10,588 nt of DNA from contig JAFZRD010000139.1 of assembly GCA_017620055.1 (NCBI GenBank), positions 1-10,588 on the forward strand, read 5' to 3'. The stretch is from Lachnospiraceae bacterium (GTDB taxonomy: Bacteria > Bacillota_A > Clostridia > Lachnospirales > Lachnospiraceae). The translations under genes and the position numbers were made by a program. Under the pieces are notes generated by a model that was given only the letters and a program-made list of their open reading frames with translations, was not told the DNA's origin and made no database searches. This document shows, piece by piece, positions 6,492-10,588 of this stretch; position 1 is the stretch's first letter, and each line of letters opens with the position of its first letter.

Positions 6492-8456
6492 ATGAGTAAT
6501 CAGGTTGACGACAACGCAGTATACGAAGCACAGCAGACCGATATAGAAGAGGTCATGAAGAAATATGACCGCGAATCCAATGTCCGTATATGGACCGGAA
6601 CACCGGGACTGATCGTTAAGATCGTCCTTATATGTTTCTCGCTTTTCTGTATATGGGTGACTCTGTTCGCGACATTTCTAGAGGAGATCAGGCTGACATC
6701 TTTCATGGGCCTCATCGTGCTCCTGGGATTTCTGTATTATCCCGCGGACAAGAGCAATAACAGAGAAAATCACATGCCGTGGTACGATATCGTCGGCATG
6801 ATAGCCGGCGCGGGAGCGTTTTTGTATTACACTTTCAGTGCCGAGCAGATAATCCAGCAGGGTACGAGATTTCTGCCTTATCAGATAATAATAGCCGTGA
6901 TAGGTATCGCGGCACTTCTTGAAGTGACGAGAAGAAGCGTCGGCTGGCCGATCCTGATCGTTGCCATGTTCTTCATCGCATATGCGCTCATTTACGGACT
7001 GACCAATCCTTCCATGGTCGGAAGACTCAAATATCTTGTGAGGAATCTGTTCTATGCCAAGACCGGGATATTGTCGACGCCGATAAACGTTTGCTCGAAA
7101 TACATCGTCGTGTTCATAATATTCGGGGCATTCCTGGAGTGCACCGGAATATCCGAACTGTTCATCAATCTGGCAAACTGCATAGCAGGACGATTTGCGG
7201 GAGGTCCCGCGAAGGTTGCGGTCATCTCATCCGCTCTTTGCGGAATGGTTAGCGGTTCATCGGTAGGTAACACCGTAACGACGGGGTCCGTAACCATCCC
7301 TATGATGAAGGAGACCGGATACAAGCCCGAGTTCTCCGGAGCCGTCGAAGCCGCTGCGTCAACAGGCGGACAGATCATGCCGCCGATAATGGGTGCCGCC
7401 GCGTTCCTGATGGCGGACATAATCGGAGTACCGTATTCGGATATACTGCTTCGGGCGATATTCCCCGCAGTTTTGTACTTTACCGGAATATTCATAGCTG
7501 TCCATCTTGAAGCGAAGAAACACGGCCTTACGGGAATACCGAAGGAAAAACTTCCTCATCCGGGTAAACTCTTAAAGAAGATATATCTGCTTGTGCCGCT
7601 CATACTGCTCGTTATCCTTGTATCTAAGAACATCATGACGATGCAGAGAGCCGCTGCATATTCGATAGCCGCTGCCATAATAGTCGGTGTGATCGACGGC
7701 TTTGTGACCGGCAACAGATTTACCTTAAAGAAGTTCTTTGAGGCACTTGAGGTCGGAGGTAGAGGCACGATCACGGTAGGTGCGGCGTGCGGTGTAGCCG
7801 GTATCATTTCGGGAACGATCACGATGACGGGTCTGGCCAACGAGATGATAAACGCGATAGTTGCAGTGGCGGGAGACAGGCTGTTCATCGCACTGTTCCT
7901 TACAATGCTGTGCTGTATCGTACTCGGGATGGGTGTTCCGACGACGGCTACATACTGTATCATGGCAGCGACTTGTGCACCTATCCTGACAAGAATGGGT
8001 GTGCCGATACTTGCCGCTCATTTCTTTGTATTCTATTTCGGTATAGTTGCGGATATCACCCCGCCTGTTGCACTCGCGGCATATGCGGGAAGTGCGATCG
8101 CCAAATCGAATCCTATGCGTACGGCTCTTGCCGCAACGAAAATGGCGGTCGGTGCATTCCTGATACCGTACATATTCTGTTTCAATCCCGAAATGCTGCT
8201 CATAGATACCGATATCGCGAGCGTGATAATGATCTATTTCACGGCGATCATAGGTATAGTCGGAGTGGCATCCGCGCTTGAAGGTTATTTCATCACCGAT
8301 ATGGCGATCATTGAAAGTCTTCTGTTCATCGCGGGAGGCATCATGCTCATATTCCCGGGTACACTCACCGATGCGCTCGGACTGGCATTTATAGCCGTAG
8401 GGATCGTATTGCAGATTATCAGGAAAAAGAGGAGAGAGACAGTTGGCGTTTCGTAA
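6492..8456 (+). CDS. TRAP transporter fused permease (DctQ-DctM fusion, TAXI-associated type)
   Basis: The chosen product is 654 residues, matching the 4TM/12TM fusion permeases that accompany TAXI proteins. After a hydrophilic N-terminus (1-36) come the small-subunit-like helices (about 39-165), then the large DctM-like part. Conserved large-subunit motifs are GMVSGSSVGNTVTTGSVTIP (251-270), EAAASTGGQIMPPIMGAAAF (286-305), GMGVPTTATYCIMA (479-492) and DITPPVALAAYAGS (521-534). The C-terminal 575-643 contains further helices, and the last residues RKKRRETVGVS should face the cytoplasm. I chose ATG 6492 because GAGG at 6482-6485 lies six bases before it; the upstream in-frame ATG at 6438 lies inside the binding-protein gene and lacks a ribosome site. 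It imports the ligand caught by the upstream TAXI protein. Its last 14 bases overlap the start of the histidine kinase gene. Confidence 0.94.
   Translation: MSNQVDDNAVYEAQQTDIEEVMKKYDRESNVRIWTGTPGLIVKIVLICFSLFCIWVTLFATFLEEIRLTSFMGLIVLLGFLYYPADKSNNRENHMPWYDIVGMIAGAGAFLYYTFSAEQIIQQGTRFLPYQIIIAVIGIAALLEVTRRSVGWPILIVAMFFIAYALIYGLTNPSMVGRLKYLVRNLFYAKTGILSTPINVCSKYIVVFIIFGAFLECTGISELFINLANCIAGRFAGGPAKVAVISSALCGMVSGSSVGNTVTTGSVTIPMMKETGYKPEFSGAVEAAASTGGQIMPPIMGAAAFLMADIIGVPYSDILLRAIFPAVLYFTGIFIAVHLEAKKHGLTGIPKEKLPHPGKLLKKIYLLVPLILLVILVSKNIMTMQRAAAYSIAAAIIVGVIDGFVTGNRFTLKKFFEALEVGGRGTITVGAACGVAGIISGTITMTGLANEMINAIVAVAGDRLFIALFLTMLCCIVLGMGVPTTATYCIMAATCAPILTRMGVPILAAHFFVFYFGIVADITPPVALAAYAGSAIAKSNPMRTALAATKMAVGAFLIPYIFCFNPEMLLIDTDIASVIMIYFTAIIGIVGVASALEGYFITDMAIIESLLFIAGGIMLIFPGTLTDALGLAFIAVGIVLQIIRKKRRETVGVS
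8431..8436 (+). promoter_or_regulatory. Ribosome binding site selecting the TTG start of the histidine kinase
   Basis: GGAGAG ends six bases before TTG at 8443, inside the end of the permease gene. The reading frame is open only from 8401 (stop TAG at 8398-8400) and holds no ATG before 8503, so this site decides the start in favour of TTG. Confidence 0.7.
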
Positions 8457-10588
8457 CAGAGACAAAACAACAGGCAACAGCCTTTCGACCAAGATCATTA
8501 TCATGGTCGAGGTGATCCTGCTCATATCGAGTATACTGTTCTGCTCCGTTTCCGTTTACAGGGCCAGGGACGGCATCAGAAAGGCCATACAGCAGAGGAT
8601 GCTTGATATAGCAAACTGTGCTGCGGGTTCGGTTGACGGCGATTATCTTGCAAAGCTATCGGAAGAGGAAGTCGGCAGCGACGAGTACAATGCGCTTTAT
8701 AAAAAGCTTGCGGTATTCAGGGATAACGTCGAACTCGAGTATATATACAGCATCAAGAAAGAAGGCGATGGAAACTTCATTTTCACGATGGATCTCGACC
8801 AGGTGAGCCCTGCCTCATACGGCGACAGCGTCAAGTATACGGACGCGCTATCAAGCGCGGGCGACGGAAAGGCGGCAGTGGATGAGGTGCCATATTCCGA
8901 TAAATGGGGCAAGTTCTACAGTGCATACAGTCCCGTGTTCGATTCTGACGGAAATGTTGCCGGCATCATTGCCGTGGACTTTTCGGCGGACTGGTTTGAG
9001 AGCCAGCAGTATGCGCAGATGCGATCGACCGTCATCAGTTACCTGATAATACTTCTGATCTGTCTTCTTGTTGCGGCGCTCCTGTCCTTCATCACGGTCA
9101 GACCGTTTGTGCGTTCCCGTGGACAGCTTCTCGAGGAAAAAGTCCGTGCCGAGAGTGCCAATAACGCAAAGAGTGATTTTCTTGCAAACATGTCTCACGA
9201 GATCAGGACTCCGATAAATGCGGTGCTCGGTATGAATGAGATGATACTCCGTGAGGGACGCAAGATCCAGGAAGACCAAAAGGATGACGCATCTTTCGAT
9301 GAGTCGGTCAGAAACATTGTCGTGTATGCAGGCGAGGTTGATAATGCCGGACACAATCTTCTAGCTCTGGTCAATGATATACTCGATTTTTCAAAGATAG
9401 AAGCGGGCCGTATGGACCTTGTTGAAGCTCCGTACAGGCTCAGCGATATGCTTAGCGGTCTTCGCGAGATGGCACATCTTCGGGCCGGTGATAAGGGTCT
9501 GGAAGTGACTATAGATGTTGACAGTTCCGTTCCCGATGAGCTTTGCGGAGACGAAGTCAGGATCAGACAGGTGTTTACGAACATACTCGGAAACGCGATC
9601 AAATATACCGAGAAAGGTTCAGTGAGAGTCACTGTCGGCGGATCGGTTCGAGATGATGGAAAGATCCTGCTTAGGTTTGCCGTGAAGGATACGGGGATCG
9701 GTATCAGGAAAGATGATCTCGATAAACTGTTCACAAGGTTCCAGCGTCTGGAGATGGACAGAAACAGTACCGTTGAAGGTACCGGACTCGGGCTTGTCAT
9801 AACACAGCGTCTTCTCGACATGATGGACGGAAAGATCGAAGTTGATAGCGTTTACGGAAAAGGTTCGACATTTACCGTTACGATCCCCCAGAAGGTCGTA
9901 TCGGGTGAACCGATAGGCGATCTCGGATCAAAAACAAAAGAAAGAGAAACAGAGGCTGAAGAGTACCGTGAATCATTCAGTGCTCCCGATGCCAGGGTCC
10001 TTATTGTCGACGATACAAAGATCAACATTCTTGTTGTCGTAAACCTCATGAAGGATACTATGATCCGTTTCGATGCCGCGTACAGCGGAGCCGAAGCTGT
10101 TGAGATGGCAAAGGAGAATAAGTACGATGTTATCCTTATGGACCAGCGTATGCCCGGAATGGACGGAACACAGGCCCTTCACGCGATAAGGGATACTTCC
10201 GACGGTGCGAGTAAGGATGTGCCTGTCATATGCCTGACCGCGGACGCAGTAGTAGGTGCAAGAGAGAAGTATCTTGCCGAAGGATTTTCGGAGTATATCA
10301 CCAAACCGGTTGACAGCCACACGCTTGAAAGGATGCTTTATAGATTCATTCCGGATGACAAGATAGAGCGGACGGATGCCGAAAGGGGAAGCGGTAATGC
10401 CGAGCAGGCGGCAGAGGAATTTGAAGGACTTCGCGTCGCACTCATCGATCCCGTCACCGGACTAAAATTCTGCGATAACAATGCAGGTCTCTACAGGTCG
10501 CTTCTTGCCGAATTCGTGCAGAGCATGCCGGAAAAGAGCGGACACATGAGAGAAACTTTTGCTGCAAAGGATTGGAAGGACTATTCTG
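8443..10588 (+). CDS. Hybrid sensor histidine kinase (Cache-like sensor, HisKA-HATPase-REC-Hpt), 3' end cut by the window
   Basis: The frame is open to the window edge, giving 715 codons of an incomplete gene. TTG at 8443 is preferred: an ATG at 8503 would start inside the first membrane helix (about 17-38). An extracytoplasmic sensor of about 155 residues follows; YSPVFDSDGNVAGIIAVDF (162-180) is typical of Cache/PAS-like sensors. The second helix spans about 196-219, and no HAMP is evident before HisKA. Catalytic parts: H252 in MSHEIRTPINAVLG; N380 and N384 in the N box; DTGIGI at 416-421; GTGLGL at 446-451. The receiver domain has D523/D524, phospho-acceptor D567 in LMDQRMPGMDG, and K621 in YITKP. 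From about 669 an Hpt domain begins (DPVTGLKFCDNNAGLYRSLL), whose histidine lies past the edge. The likely phosphorelay is H252 to D567 to the Hpt histidine to a separate regulator not seen here. Overlap with the permease gene suggests coupled expression with the TRAP transporter. Confidence 0.93.
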   Translation, partial: MAFRNRDKTTGNSLSTKIIIMVEVILLISSILFCSVSVYRARDGIRKAIQQRMLDIANCAAGSVDGDYLAKLSEEEVGSDEYNALYKKLAVFRDNVELEYIYSIKKEGDGNFIFTMDLDQVSPASYGDSVKYTDALSSAGDGKAAVDEVPYSDKWGKFYSAYSPVFDSDGNVAGIIAVDFSADWFESQQYAQMRSTVISYLIILLICLLVAALLSFITVRPFVRSRGQLLEEKVRAESANNAKSDFLANMSHEIRTPINAVLGMNEMILREGRKIQEDQKDDASFDESVRNIVVYAGEVDNAGHNLLALVNDILDFSKIEAGRMDLVEAPYRLSDMLSGLREMAHLRAGDKGLEVTIDVDSSVPDELCGDEVRIRQVFTNILGNAIKYTEKGSVRVTVGGSVRDDGKILLRFAVKDTGIGIRKDDLDKLFTRFQRLEMDRNSTVEGTGLGLVITQRLLDMMDGKIEVDSVYGKGSTFTVTIPQKVVSGEPIGDLGSKTKERETEAEEYRESFSAPDARVLIVDDTKINILVVVNLMKDTMIRFDAAYSGAEAVEMAKENKYDVILMDQRMPGMDGTQALHAIRDTSDGASKDVPVICLTADAVVGAREKYLAEGFSEYITKPVDSHTLERMLYRFIPDDKIERTDAERGSGNAEQAAEEFEGLRVALIDPVTGLKFCDNNAGLYRSLLAEFVQSMPEKSGHMRETFAAKDWKDYS

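Noticed and set aside
7725..8525. 266-residue - strand reading frame across the permease end and kinase start
   Set aside because: Very high Arg, Cys, His and Tyr content with no hydrophobic core; it reads through two well-supported + strand genes.
9195..9821. 208-residue - strand reading frame opposite the kinase domain
   Set aside because: Ser/Arg-rich low-information sequence opposite the HisKA and HATPase motifs of the kinase.
1..10588. Mobile elements, CRISPR arrays, tRNA genes, riboswitches or defence genes
   Set aside because: I looked for terminal inverted repeats, transposase motifs, regular direct repeats and structured leaders in the few non-coding gaps and found none; the longest gap is 93 bases.

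Overview
The window looks like chromosomal DNA of a Gram-positive anaerobe of the Clostridia, most likely a Lachnospiraceae member from gut or rumen (Butyrivibrio/Lachnospira-like). This is inferred from moderate GC by eye, strong AGGAGG-type ribosome sites, many lipoprotein signal peptides, a clostripain-family protease, a GH16 beta-glucanase, and a hybrid histidine kinase of HisKA-HATPase-REC-Hpt layout. No 16S gene or species-level marker is present, so the assignment is tentative. I see no mobile elements, phage genes, tRNAs, rRNAs or CRISPR repeats. Coding density is very high and no gene-free stretch reaches 100 bases.

Left block (23-4523, + strand): a membrane-anchored TlpA/thioredoxin-like protein with a CGPC site, whose stop codon overlaps the start of a clostripain-family (C11) lipoprotein protease; then, 20 bases on, an RsuA-type 16S rRNA pseudouridine synthase; then, 42 bases on, a GH16 laminarinase/lichenase-like lipoprotein with a C-terminal carbohydrate-binding-like domain. 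Spacing suggests one transcription unit, although only the first pair is clearly coupled. The unit probably continues from upstream of the window.

Middle (4525-5412, - strand): a membrane-anchored, extracellular metallo-beta-lactamase-fold protein resembling the C-terminal domain of ComEC. It converges on the GH16 gene with a single base between the two stop codons and diverges from the next operon across a 93-base promoter region.

Right block (5506-10588, + strand): a TRAP transporter operon of the TAXI type, with a lipoprotein solute-binding protein and a fused DctQ-DctM permease. It is followed, with a 14-base overlap and a TTG start, by a large hybrid sensor histidine kinase that runs off the right edge. 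A good sigma-A-type promoter lies just upstream of the binding protein. The organisation suggests that uptake of one solute (possibly a C4/C5 acid such as glutamate, from family knowledge only) and a signalling output are made together.

The theme is the cell surface: six of the seven genes encode envelope proteins (three lipoproteins, two single-anchor extracytoplasmic enzymes or enzyme-like proteins, a permease and a sensor make up all but the pseudouridine synthase). The most unusual items are the aromatic/acidic repeat tail on the clostripain-like protein, the thioredoxin-protease coupling, and the transporter-kinase coupling. I did not find a clearly new defence or mobile system.
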